Program-made: the position numbers and the translations under genes
Shown: one piece after another, positions 57,552 through 63,384 of the stretch
Layout of the letters: every line of letters begins with the position of its first letter
How positions within the stretch are numbered: position 1 is the stretch's first letter
The notes under the pieces: generated by a model
What the model was told of the DNA's origin: nothing
What the model saw: only the letters and a program-made list of their open reading frames with translations
Databases searched by the model: none
Assembly: GCA_016182905.1 (NCBI GenBank)
Contig: JACPFR010000024.1
Span: forward strand, 1-64,000
Source of the DNA: Elusimicrobiota bacterium
GTDB taxonomy: Bacteria; Elusimicrobiota; Elusimicrobia; UBA1565; UBA9628
Reading direction: 5' to 3'
DNA length: 64,000 bases

Positions 57552-57731
57552 ATGAAAAAGATCTATTACGTTTTGCTCGCCGTCGCCGGCGTCTGGGCCG
57601 TCAAAACCATCCTCGACCGCCGCGAGCGCGAGCGCTTGGTCGGCGCCCTCCCGCGTCCCCTGCCCAAGGAGTTCAACGGCGAGGTCAAGGCCGCGGTCGA
57701 CGAGCTCAAGGGCCCGCTCGCCGAGATCTGA
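57552..57731 (+). CDS. hypothetical 59-residue membrane-anchored protein
   Basis: A 59-residue protein, MKKIYYVLLAVAGVWAVKTI..., with one N-terminal transmembrane helix (about 5-20) and a charged tail (LDRRERERLVGALPRPLPKEFNGEVKAAVDELKGPLAEI). AGGAGG lies 7 nt before the ATG. An in-frame ATG 51 nt earlier gives an unlikely Ser/Gly-rich extension and lacks a ribosome site. No family recognised; it leads into the run of tiny genes that follows. Confidence 0.6.
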   Translation: MKKIYYVLLAVAGVWAVKTILDRRERERLVGALPRPLPKEFNGEVKAAVDELKGPLAEI

Positions 57732-57805
57732 GCGTCACGGAGCCCTGACTTTCCCTCCATGGGAAAATCGGGCCGTCCGTCTATCCTATGCCTGGGGAGG
57801 TCCTT

Positions 57806-58021
57806 ATGACCCTTAAACGGCGCAAGCACGCGCGGCCCTCCGCGCCGTCGATCCGCGACCCCGGGACCATCCGGCCCCTGGACTCCGAGGACCAGGCGGG
57901 CACCTACGCCCGCCCGGACTCCGGGAACGACACCGGCGAGAGCGACGAGGGCGTCTTCGCTCAGGGCCCGTTGCCGTCGAAAAAACGAAAGACCAAGCAC
58001 CGCAAGGAGGCGCTCCGATGA
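57806..58021 (+). CDS. hypothetical 71-residue protein, charged (small-gene cluster, first)
   Basis: A 71-residue, probably disordered protein: basic start (MTLKRRKHARPS), an acidic Asp/Glu/Ser middle (LDSEDQAGTYARPDSGNDTGESDEG) and a basic end (SKKRKTKHRKEALR). GGGGAGG lies 5 nt before the ATG at 57806; TATCCT at 57783 could be its -10 box. It overlaps the next small gene by 4 nt (ATGA). No family recognised. Confidence 0.6.
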   Translation: MTLKRRKHARPSAPSIRDPGTIRPLDSEDQAGTYARPDSGNDTGESDEGVFAQGPLPSKKRKTKHRKEALR

Positions 58022-58206
58022 GGCCGAAACGAAGACGGACCGGTCATGAGCAGCCCGACCTGATCAACGAGGAGATCAGCGACTCGCTCGGCGGCACCGA
58101 GGCCGCCGTGATGGGCGAGGACGAGGACTGGGGCCGTCCCGTGGCCGGCGAGACGGTCGGCTACGGCCGTCCCCAGGAGCAGGATTTGGAGGAGGCGACC
58201 CGATGA
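58018..58206 (+). CDS. hypothetical 62-residue protein, basic head and acidic tail (small-gene cluster)
   Basis: MRPKRRRTGHEQPDLINEEI...: the first 8 residues are strongly basic and the remainder strongly acidic (SDSLGGTEAAVMGEDEDW ... EQDLEEATR). No secondary structure or family is obvious. ATGA overlaps tie it to both neighbours, so it is translated as part of an operon, which supports it being a real gene despite its size. Confidence 0.55.
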   Translation: MRPKRRRTGHEQPDLINEEISDSLGGTEAAVMGEDEDWGRPVAGETVGYGRPQEQDLEEATR

Positions 58207-58352
58207 AAACCAAGAAAAAGGCGAAAACGTCGAGCCGGTTCACACGCGGCGTGAAGGTCGGCGCCAAGCGGCGCCACGGACGCAAGCCCGCCGGGGGGAT
58301 CAAAGCCGACGAGGATGTCACCCGGAAGCTGGAGACGTTGACGACGCTCTGA
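58203..58352 (+). CDS. hypothetical 49-residue basic protein (small-gene cluster)
   Basis: MKTKKKAKTSSRFTRGVKVG..., a very basic 49-residue protein with a KRRHGRKPAGG core that resembles an AT-hook (GRKP) and a short acidic/helical tail (KADEDVTRKLETLTTL). It starts with an ATGA overlap and ends 17 nt before the next gene. It could bind DNA or RNA. Too short for reliable family assignment. Confidence 0.5.
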   Translation: MKTKKKAKTSSRFTRGVKVGAKRRHGRKPAGGIKADEDVTRKLETLTTL

Positions 58353-58369
58353 AGTCGGGAGGTGCCATC

Positions 58370-58654
58370 ATGAAAGCCACACTGTCGAAGCGCAGGCATC
58401 CGGTGTCGAGCACCCGTCGCCCGAAACGCCGCGCCGCGCGGCCCGGCCGGCGCGCGCACAAGCGCCACCGGGCCGCCGCCGCCGCGACCGCCGCCGCAGC
58501 GCCCCTCGCGTCCGCCGATGAACCGGTTCCAATGGGAGGAGAGGAGACGAACGTCGTGTTCGACGCCGTCTTCACCGACTCGCCGGACAAGCGCGAGGAG
58601 GAGTTCAGTGACGAGGAGCTGCTCGACCGCGAGGAGCGCCAGGACCTGTACTAG
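58370..58654 (+). CDS. hypothetical 94-residue protein, histone-tail-like head and acidic tail (small-gene cluster)
   Basis: The first 45 residues are extremely basic (MKATLSKRRHPVSSTRRPKR..., AHKRHRAAAA) and read like a histone H1 tail; an Ala run follows, and the last 40 residues are acidic (GGEETNVVFDAVFTDSPDKREEEFSDEELLDREERQDLY). GGGAGG lies 7 nt before the ATG. It is the last member of the small-gene operon. A DNA-binding or charge-neutralising role is possible but unproven. Confidence 0.55.
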   Translation: MKATLSKRRHPVSSTRRPKRRAARPGRRAHKRHRAAAAATAAAAPLASADEPVPMGGEETNVVFDAVFTDSPDKREEEFSDEELLDREERQDLY

Positions 58655-58721
58655 CCTCGCGCCGGCGTCGCGCCCGGCCCCTCTCGGCCGGGCGCCCCGC
58701 CATGCCCGTAAATCCCGCGCC

Positions 58722-59222
58722 TCAGCCATCGCCGCCCGCCAGCCGGCGGAACTCCGCGAACAGCTCGTGGATCGCGGCCGCGTGCTCGCCCTGCTCCTTC
58801 TCGAGTCCGAGAAGGGCCTTCTCCGCCTTCTCGATGCGCGCCGCCAGGCCTTCGCCGCTCATCAGCGCGTCGCTCATCTTCACGAACGCGCGCATGATGG
58901 CGATTCTCACTTCGCGGCCGCGCGGGCTGCGCAGCACGGTCGACAGCATGGAGATTCCTTCCCGCGTGAAGGCGAGCGGCCAGTATTTGCGGTGCTTCCC
59001 GTGGCCGGCTTTGTCTAAGGTCACAATTTGTGACCTTAGATGACTGCTTTCCTCCGCGGTCAAGCGAAACATGAAATCCGCAGGAAAATCACCGCGATTT
59101 CGTTGAACCTGTTGATTGAGGTATTTCGTGGTCACGCCGTATAAGCGCGCGAGGTCTTCGTCCAGCATGACCCTTTGACCGCGAACGACATGAATCAGGG
59201 GAACGACTTTGGCGATATCCAT
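58722..59222 (-). CDS. ORF6N-domain DNA-binding protein
   Basis: A 166-residue protein from the ATG at 59222. The ORF6N domain fills residues 1-110: IPLIHVVRG-like VPLIHVVRGQRVMLDEDLARLYGVTTKYLNQQVQRN, FPADFMFRLTAEE, then LRSQIVTLDKAG and AFTREGISMLSTVL. The C-terminus is a coiled coil (LEKEQGEHAAAIHELFAEFRRL). ORF6N proteins occur in phages and mobile regions and are thought to bind DNA. An in-frame TTG at 59285 would add 21 residues but lies in a palindrome. The codons for LRSQIVTL form a perfect 27-nt palindrome (59014-59040), and five related palindromes lie upstream. Confidence 0.88.
   Translation of the reverse strand: MDIAKVVPLIHVVRGQRVMLDEDLARLYGVTTKYLNQQVQRNRGDFPADFMFRLTAEESSHLRSQIVTLDKAGHGKHRKYWPLAFTREGISMLSTVLRSPRGREVRIAIMRAFVKMSDALMSGEGLAARIEKAEKALLGLEKEQGEHAAAIHELFAEFRRLAGGDG
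59014..59040. repeat. 27-nt palindrome P1, inside the ORF6N coding region
   Basis: TCTAAGGTCACAA-T-TTGTGACCTTAGA: perfect 13-bp arms around one base. On the minus strand it encodes the ORF6N core LRSQIVTL. Confidence 0.9.
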
Positions 59223-59260
59223 ATCTTCATACGATTGAGGGGGGCGATTTGTTCCATAGC

Positions 59261-59285
59261 TTGAAGTGCCAAATTGGTACTTCAA
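59261..59285. repeat. 25-nt palindrome P2 upstream of the ORF6N gene
   Basis: TTGAAGTGCC-AAATT-GGTACTTCAA, one mismatch in ten pairs. Read like P1 it gives LKYQFGTS. Confidence 0.8.
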
Positions 59286-59287
59286 GA

Positions 59288-59316
59288 TCTTAAGGTTGCA
59301 AATTGCAACCTTAAGA
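59288..59316. repeat. 29-nt perfect palindrome P3 upstream of the ORF6N gene
   Basis: TCTTAAGGTTGCAA-A-TTGCAACCTTAAGA: perfect 14-bp arms around one base. Read like P1 it gives LRLQFATL. Confidence 0.85.
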
Positions 59317-59350
59317 ATTTGGGTAAAACATAAATATTGATTGGATTATT

Positions 59351-59375
59351 TTGAGGTCGCAATTTACGACCTCAA
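59351..59375. repeat. 25-nt palindrome P4 upstream of the ORF6N gene
   Basis: TTGAGGTCGCAA-T-TTACGACCTCAA, one mismatch in twelve pairs. Read like P1 it gives LRS-stop-IATS. Confidence 0.8.
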
Positions 59376-59376
59376 A

Positions 59377-59403
59377 CTTGAAGTCACAATTTGCAACTTC
59401 AAG
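59377..59403. repeat. 27-nt palindrome P5 upstream of the ORF6N gene
   Basis: CTTGAAGTCACAA-T-TTGCAACTTCAAG, 11 of 13 pairs. Read like P1 it gives LKLQIVTS. It starts 1 nt after P4. Confidence 0.8.
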
Positions 59404-59439
59404 TCGAAGGCGAGTTTTCACGCCTGTTTACACGCCGCG

Positions 59440-59466
59440 TCTAAGGTCACAATTTGCAACCTTAGA
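59440..59466. repeat. 27-nt palindrome P6, next to the M2 peptidase promoter
   Basis: TCTAAGGTCACAA-T-TTGCAACCTTAGA, 11 of 13 pairs. Its outer arms match P1. Read like P1 it gives LRLQIVTL. It ends 16 nt before the TATCCT -10 box of the peptidase gene and covers its -35 position. Confidence 0.8.
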
Positions 59467-59468
59467 AC

Positions 59469-59489
59469 CGCCTTAGGATTTGTATCCTA
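59469..59489 (+). promoter_or_regulatory. promoter of the M2 peptidase gene, shared 21-nt motif copy 1
   Basis: CGCCTTAGGATTTGTATCCTA, with TATCCT at 59483-59488 as the -10 box and the ATG 6 nt later (leaderless). The same 21 nt occur with two changes at 63678-63698, again 6 nt before a start codon. AGGAT and ATCCT form an inverted repeat in this copy. Confidence 0.65.
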
Positions 59490-59494
59490 CCCGC

Positions 59495-61285
59495 ATGATC
59501 CTCCTCCTCCTCTCCGTTTTCCTCGCCGTTCCGTCGCAGGCCGCGGCTGCGACCGTCAAGGACGCCCAAGCCTTCATGGACCGCGCCGAGAAGTCCCTCG
59601 ACGCCCTCGGCCGCCGCGCCGCCTTCTCCTCCTGGGCGATGCAGACCAACATCAACTACTCCACCGAGTGGCTCGCCGGCGACGCCGACAACGCCTACTC
59701 CGCCGAGGCCGCCCGCCTCGCCCGCGAGGCCCGCCGATTCGACAAGCTCGCGCTGCCCGCCGACCTCAAGCGCAAGTTCCTCCTCCTCAAGCTGACCGTG
59801 ACGGCCCCCGCCCCGCCCGACGAGAAAGACCAGAAAGAGCTCTCCGACACCAAGGTCTGGCTCGAGAGCACCTACGGCAAGGGCAAGTACTGCCCGGCTT
59901 CCACGACGACCTGCCTCACGCTCGACGACATGGAAGACGTCCTGCGCTCCTCACGCGACCCCAAGCGCCTGGCCGAGATCTGGACCGGCTGGCGGACGAT
60001 CTCCCCGGTCATGCGCCCGCGCTATCAGCGCTTCGCCGAGCTGTCCAACAAGGGCGCCCAGGACCTGGGCTTCCGCGACACCGCCGACCTCTGGCGCTCC
60101 GGCTACGACATGACCCCGGAGCAGTTCTCCGCCGAGCTCGACCGCACCTGGCTGCAGATGAAGCCGCTCTACGACGCCCTCCACGCGTACGTGCGCCGCC
60201 GTCTGCAGGATAAATATGGGCCCGAAATCATCGGCGCCGACGGCCTCATCCCCCAGCAGCTCACCGGCAACATGTGGGGCCAGTCCTGGGAGAACATCTA
60301 CGACTTGGCCGCGCCGCCGAAGACCAAGCCCGCCTTCGACCTCACCGAGCAGCTCAAGAAAAACAAGTACGACGAGCTCAAGATGGTCAAGACCGGCGAG
60401 GCCTTCTTCTCCTCCCTGGGCTTCCCTCCGCTCCCGTCCACCTTCTGGGAGCGCTCCATGCTCACCCGCCCCCGCGACCGCGAGGTCGTCTGCCACGCCT
60501 CGGCCTGGGATGTCGAAAACGGCCAAGATCTTCGTATTAAAATGTGCATCAAGATCAACGCCGAGGACTTCGTCACCATCCACCACGAGCTCGGCCACAA
60601 TTTCTATCAGCGTGCCTATGAAAAACAGCCGTACTTCTTCCGCGGCTCGGCCAACGACGGCTTCCACGAGGCCTTGGGCGACACCATCGCCCTCTCGGTC
60701 ACGCCCGAGTACCTTAAATCCGTCGGGCTCATCGACACCGTCCCCGGCCCGGAGGGGGACATCGACCTCCTCCTCACCAAGGCGCTCGAGAAGGTGGCCT
60801 TCATGCCGTTCGGCCTGCTCGTCGACAAGTGGCGCTGGGACGTCTTCACGGGCAAGACCAAGCCCGAGGACTACAACAAGGCGTGGTGGGCGCTCGTGCA
60901 GAAATATCAGGGGATGAAGCCGCCGTCTCCGCGCACCGAGAACGACTTCGACCCGGGCGCCAAGTACCACATCCCGGCCAACACCCCGTACGCGCGCTAC
61001 TTCCTGGCCAATGTCTACCAGTTCCAGTTCTACCGGTCCCTGTGCAAGGCTCACGGCCACGCGGGGCCGCTGCACCGCTGCTCGTACTACGGCGACAAGG
61101 CCGCCGGCAAGAGCCTGGGCGACATGATGGCGATGGGCTCGAGCAAGCCGTGGCCCGACGCCCTCGAGGCGGTGACGGGCACGCGTGAGCTCGACGCGAC
61201 GGCCATCCTCGAGTACTTCGCGCCGCTCAAGGCCTGGCTCGACGAGCAGAACAAGGGGCAGGCCGTGGGGTGGAAGACGGAGTGA
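59495..61285 (+). CDS. exported M2-family peptidase (angiotensin-converting-enzyme type)
   Basis: A 596-residue zinc peptidase of the usual M2 length. A signal peptide (MILLLLSVFLAVPSQAAA) precedes the helical N-terminal region (QTNINYSTEWLAGDADNAYS, the ACE-like start of the catalytic domain). The zinc site is VTIHHELGHNFYQRAY (HExxH, about 360), followed by the third ligand in SANDGFHEALGDTIALSVTPEYL (about 382-404), identical in form to ACE. It removes dipeptides from peptide C-termini in the periplasm or outside. Leaderless start 6 nt after TATCCT. Part of its 3' end is duplicated at 61811. Confidence 0.9.
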   Translation: MILLLLSVFLAVPSQAAAATVKDAQAFMDRAEKSLDALGRRAAFSSWAMQTNINYSTEWLAGDADNAYSAEAARLAREARRFDKLALPADLKRKFLLLKLTVTAPAPPDEKDQKELSDTKVWLESTYGKGKYCPASTTTCLTLDDMEDVLRSSRDPKRLAEIWTGWRTISPVMRPRYQRFAELSNKGAQDLGFRDTADLWRSGYDMTPEQFSAELDRTWLQMKPLYDALHAYVRRRLQDKYGPEIIGADGLIPQQLTGNMWGQSWENIYDLAAPPKTKPAFDLTEQLKKNKYDELKMVKTGEAFFSSLGFPPLPSTFWERSMLTRPRDREVVCHASAWDVENGQDLRIKMCIKINAEDFVTIHHELGHNFYQRAYEKQPYFFRGSANDGFHEALGDTIALSVTPEYLKSVGLIDTVPGPEGDIDLLLTKALEKVAFMPFGLLVDKWRWDVFTGKTKPEDYNKAWWALVQKYQGMKPPSPRTENDFDPGAKYHIPANTPYARYFLANVYQFQFYRSLCKAHGHAGPLHRCSYYGDKAAGKSLGDMMAMGSSKPWPDALEAVTGTRELDATAILEYFAPLKAWLDEQNKGQAVGWKTE

Positions 61286-61294
61286 ACCCGACGG

Positions 61295-61570
61295 CTATCG
61301 CGTGATGCGGCGTTGAGGGTCGAGGCGCTCCCGCAGCCACATCTTGATGATCGCCTGACGGGAGACGTTGAGCTTGTGCGCCTCCTCGTCGAGCTTTTTG
61401 ACCATCCACTCCGGGAAATCGACGTTGACGCGCTGGATCTTGGGCCGGACGACGATCATTTTCTCGAAATCGAGATAGGGGGTGATGTCTTTGCCCTCGT
61501 CGGCCAGCCGGTCGAACTCCTCGGCCGTGATCGTTTTAGGAGTCGTCTTTCTTTTGGTTTTGGTCTTCAT
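61295..61570 (-). CDS. brnA: BrnA-type ribbon-helix-helix antitoxin
   Basis: A 91-residue antitoxin from the ATG at 61570. The N-terminal half is basic and linker-like (MKTKTKRKTTPKTITAEEFDRLADEGKDITPYLDF), and the C-terminal half is the RHH DNA-binding domain: VQRVNVDFPEWMVKKLDEEAHKLNVSRQAIIKMWL-like segment (about 48-83). This order (linker then RHH) is that of BrnA. It overlaps by 35 nt a short brnT-like frame. A 15-nt palindrome upstream of that frame is the probable operator. The stop lies 10 nt from the M2 peptidase gene's stop on the other strand. Confidence 0.8.
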   Translation of the reverse strand: MKTKTKRKTTPKTITAEEFDRLADEGKDITPYLDFEKMIVVRPKIQRVNVDFPEWMVKKLDEEAHKLNVSRQAIIKMWLRERLDPQRRITR

Positions 61571-61697
61571 ACTCGGGGACGGATCTGGCCGGAAGGACGA
61601 TGTGAAACTCCGCCCAGAGCGCCTGGGCGTCCTCGAAGTCGATCCCATGCCGCTCCCAATTGAGCCGGCTTTTCTTGGGGTCGAACTCGAATCGCAC
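61536..61697 (-). pseudogene. brnT: truncated BrnT toxin
   Basis: From GTG at 61697 the frame reads MRFEFDPKKSRLNWERHGID, then FEDAQALWAEF, the unmistakable N-terminus of BrnT, but stops after 53 residues inside brnA. Intact BrnT has about 90 residues with a C-terminal half of the type RxxxIG....VVxTxRGxxIRIISARxAxxxE, which carries most catalytic residues and is missing here. The last 16 residues come from the overlapping antitoxin reading. The locus therefore appears to keep the antitoxin and operator but to have lost a working toxin by internal deletion. Confidence 0.7.
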
Positions 61698-61709
61698 CGG
61701 CCTCTTAAA

Positions 61710-61724
61710 GTATAACAGTTATAC
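61710..61724. promoter_or_regulatory. operator palindrome of the BrnTA locus
   Basis: GTATAAC-A-GTTATAC: perfect 7-bp arms around one base, 12 nt upstream of the brnT start. The minus-strand TATACT -10 box is inside it, so a bound RHH dimer would block the polymerase. Confidence 0.7.
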
Positions 61725-61762
61725 CTCCAGGTCTCCAGGGGACCGTTCGTTCCTCATCCCTT

Positions 61763-61792
61763 CATGCGATCGACCCCCCGAAAAAGTTGCAT
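61763..61792 (+). repeat. 30-nt direct repeat R1, copy 2
   Basis: One mismatch to copy 1 (CATGCG for CATACG). It lies between the BrnTA and the first HigBA-like locus. Confidence 0.85.
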
Positions 61793-61810
61793 CGCCTCGA
61801 CGAGGGGTAG

Positions 61811-61850
61811 GGGGGTGGAAGGCGGAGTAACCGCGACGGTTATCGCGAGA
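61811..61850 (+). repeat. duplicated 3' end of the M2 peptidase gene and of brnA
   Basis: About 34 of 40 bases match 61267-61305. In the plus reading both copies end a frame in GWK(T/A)E-stop; on the minus strand both hold the -(I)(T/S)R-stop end of brnA. This copy is not attached to either gene. It suggests that this junction was duplicated when a neighbouring cassette was inserted or by recombination between repeats. Confidence 0.65.
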
Positions 61851-61855
61851 TCGAT

Positions 61856-62149
61856 CTACTTCGCGGGCACGAACGCCAGGCGCGCGCCCAGGGCCTGCGC
61901 CGCGCGCAGATAGGCGCTCAGCAAATGATCCGAACCCGTCTTCTCCAAGCGAGACACATGCGTTTGTTTGAGCCCCATCTCGTCGGCCAGCTCCGCCTGC
62001 GTTAGCCCCTTCAATCGCCGCAGTAAAGCCAGCTGGACCGGCAGCGGCCGGCGCGAGAGCTCCGCGAAGTACTCCTCGGCGTACGCCGGGTCGTTCCCGA
62101 TCGCGCGCCGTATGTCTCCCGTCAACCCCGCCTGGGCGGCCTTTTTCAT
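61856..62149 (-). CDS. HigA/XRE-family antitoxin
   Basis: A 97-residue protein. The HTH_XRE domain is at about 37-92: ALLRRLKGLTQAELADEMGLKQTHVSRLEKTGSDHLLSAYLRAAQALG, with the recognition helix QTHVSRLEK. It follows the toxin gene with a 4-nt overlap (toxin first, antitoxin second, the HigBA order). It should neutralise the toxin and repress the operon. Confidence 0.9.
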   Translation of the reverse strand: MKKAAQAGLTGDIRRAIGNDPAYAEEYFAELSRRPLPVQLALLRRLKGLTQAELADEMGLKQTHVSRLEKTGSDHLLSAYLRAAQALGARLAFVPAK

Positions 62150-62502
62150 CGCACCCCTCCCAAAACCAGCCTCATGCGCCGATACGCCTTCTCGAGCTCC
62201 CTGCGCGGCGCGGCCTCCGATTTCTTCTCATAGGCGGACAGCAGCCAGAGTTCGCCTCCTCGGACACAGAAGAAAATCCGGTACGCGGTCTTGTCGCAAC
62301 GCCGCTTGAGCTCCAGCAGCGGTTCCCAGCCCTTCAATCCGCGCACCGTCACATTCAGGGTCTCCGGCCAGAATTCCTCGAGCGTCTGAAGATCGAGGTC
62401 GAGCCTGACGGCCGCTTTCAGCGTCCGCGCGTCCCGCCGCAGCGCCTGCAGATAATCCCGGACTTCTCCCGTCTCTCCCTGCGGATAGTGACATATGCGC
62501 AA
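62146..62502 (-). CDS. HigB/RelE-like toxin (phage Gp49-like)
   Basis: A 118-residue RelE-superfamily toxin: TRDYLQALRRDARTLKAAVRLDL near the N-terminus (helices 1 and 2), then LNVTVRGLKGWEPLLELKRRCDKTAYRIFFCVRGGELWLLSAYEKKSEAAPRRELEKAYRRM, the conserved ELRxxxxxxxYRIFFxxxxxxxxLLxxFxKKSxxxPxxExxxA pattern of Gp49/HigB toxins. It cleaves mRNA at the ribosome in characterised members. TTG start at 62502 with GGAGG upstream, and a TATACT -10 box at 62521-62526. Confidence 0.85.
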   Translation of the reverse strand: MRICHYPQGETGEVRDYLQALRRDARTLKAAVRLDLDLQTLEEFWPETLNVTVRGLKGWEPLLELKRRCDKTAYRIFFCVRGGELWLLSAYEKKSEAAPRRELEKAYRRMRLVLGGVR

Positions 62503-62585
62503 TAGAATTAGACCTCCAATAGTATATACCCAGGAATGTCTTTATTCCAGGGGGGAAGCTTCTCGCCGGGCGGCCCTCCACCCTT

Positions 62586-62615
62586 CATACGATCGACCCC
62601 CCGAAAAAGTTGCAT
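62586..62615 (+). repeat. 30-nt direct repeat R1, copy 3
   Basis: Identical to copy 1 over 30 nt. It lies between the two HigBA-like loci, 39 nt from the stop of the next antitoxin gene. Confidence 0.85.
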
Positions 62616-62654
62616 GCGCCCGGGCGGGCGCTTAGGCGGGAGACGGGGTGGCGG

Positions 62655-62954
62655 TCAACGCGCGCCCGGCCGGACTCCGACGGACAGCCTCAACCCGGCC
62701 GCCTGGAGAAGGTGGAGCACGCTTTGCAGATGCGGATTGCCCCGATGGGACAGCATCTTGTACAAGCTCACGCGGTTGAGCTTGGCCCGCCGGGAGATCG
62801 CGGCCATGCCCTGCGCCTCCGCGACGTCGCGCAGCGCCAGCAGAAAAGTATCCAGATCGTTCTCTCCGATCGCCGCGTTGATGTACTCGGCGGCTTCGGA
62901 GGGATCTCTGAGCGCTTTGCGCAGGCTGTCACGATAATTTTTCGCGGGCCGCAT
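62655..62954 (-). CDS. addiction-module antidote protein (HTH, COG3636 type)
   Basis: A 99-residue antitoxin: RDSLRKALRDPSEAAEYINAAIGENDLDTFLLALRDVAEAQGMAAISRRAKLNRVSLYKMLSHRGNPHLQSVLHLLQAAGLRLSV shows the family order, a helical N-terminus (DP.EAA.YL.AAL....) and an HTH with SRxAxLNRxxLYKxLSxxGNPxxxTxxxxLxALG. It overlaps the toxin gene by 26 nt. It should bind both the toxin and the operator palindrome at 63301. Confidence 0.9.
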   Translation of the reverse strand: MRPAKNYRDSLRKALRDPSEAAEYINAAIGENDLDTFLLALRDVAEAQGMAAISRRAKLNRVSLYKMLSHRGNPHLQSVLHLLQAAGLRLSVGVRPGAR

Positions 62955-63285
62955 GGTGACGCCTCCGGTAATCGGCCCAATAGTCGCGGGCCGCTTTGAT
63001 GTCCTTCGTCTGAGTGCTTTTGTCGCCGCCGCAGAGCAGAATGACGATCTCCGCTCCCTCCTCGCCGAAATACACGCGATAACCGGGCCCGAAATCGATC
63101 TTCAGTTCGAAGACGCCTCCGCCCACCGGCTCGCATCTCCCCAAATTCCCCGCGCGAACCCGGGCGATCCGCGCTCGGATCTTCGCGCGGCCCGTGCGAT
63201 CCCGCATCGACTCCAGCCACTCTTCGAACGGGCAGCGCCCGGACGGGAAACGATAGAGATACGCCTCTTTCGGGGTGACGTGCAT
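62929..63285 (-). CDS. RelE/ParE-family addiction-module killer protein (COG3657 type)
   Basis: A 118-residue toxin. FPSGRCPFEEWLESMRDRTGRAKIRARIARVRAGNLGRCEPVGGGVFELKIDFGPGYRVYFGEEGAEIVILLCGGDKSTQTKDIKAARDYW carries the complete family pattern (PFxxWLxxLxDxxxxxxIxxRixRxxxGnxGdxkxvgxGvxElRIxxGpGYRvYf...LLcGGdKsxQxxDIxxAkxy). A ribonuclease-type toxin in characterised relatives. TATCCT lies 8 nt before the ATG. Confidence 0.92.
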   Translation of the reverse strand: MHVTPKEAYLYRFPSGRCPFEEWLESMRDRTGRAKIRARIARVRAGNLGRCEPVGGGVFELKIDFGPGYRVYFGEEGAEIVILLCGGDKSTQTKDIKAARDYWADYRRRHHAAREKLS

Positions 63286-63300
63286 TTCACCCTAGGATAG

Positions 63301-63325
63301 TGTAGTCCACGGACTACATATAGTC
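63301..63325. promoter_or_regulatory. overlapping operator palindromes of the last toxin-antitoxin locus
   Basis: TGTAGTCC-AC-GGACTACA (63301-63318) has perfect 8-bp arms; GACTA-CATA-TAGTC (63312-63325) overlaps it, giving three half-sites. They lie where the -35 region of the toxin promoter should be. Confidence 0.7.
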
Positions 63326-63354
63326 AAGAGCCTGCGGGATAAGGTCATACTCAT

Positions 63355-63384
63355 CATACGATCGACCCCCCGAAAAAGTTCCAC
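63355..63384 (+). repeat. 30-nt direct repeat R1, copy 4 (diverged 3' end)
   Basis: Matches copy 1 for the first 26 nt and then reads CCAC instead of GCAT. The words GAAAAAGTTCCA (here) and GAAAAAGTTCAA (63409) follow each other, so the end of the repeat may be partly duplicated. Confidence 0.75.

Noticed and set aside
59223-59285. TTG at 59285 as the start of the ORF6N gene
   Set aside because: It lies inside palindrome P2, has no ribosome site, and adds residues outside the conserved domain. The ATG at 59222 was preferred, though an extended form cannot be excluded.
59014-59466. The ORF6N palindromes as a CRISPR array
   Set aside because: Spacing is irregular (2 to about 220 nt), the repeats differ in sequence, they are palindromic, and one lies inside a gene. 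No cas gene is present.
62616-62654. A third copy of the duplicated peptidase gene end
   Set aside because: Only short GC-rich words match (GGGTGG, CAACGCG); the similarity is not better than expected in this composition.
56350-63384. Repeat R1 as an integron attC site
   Set aside because: Its end reads GTTGCAT/GTTCCAC, which breaks GTTRRRY, the reverse end ATGCAAC breaks RYYYAAC, and no partner core site or imperfect hairpin of attC size is found next to the copies. No integron integrase is in the window.
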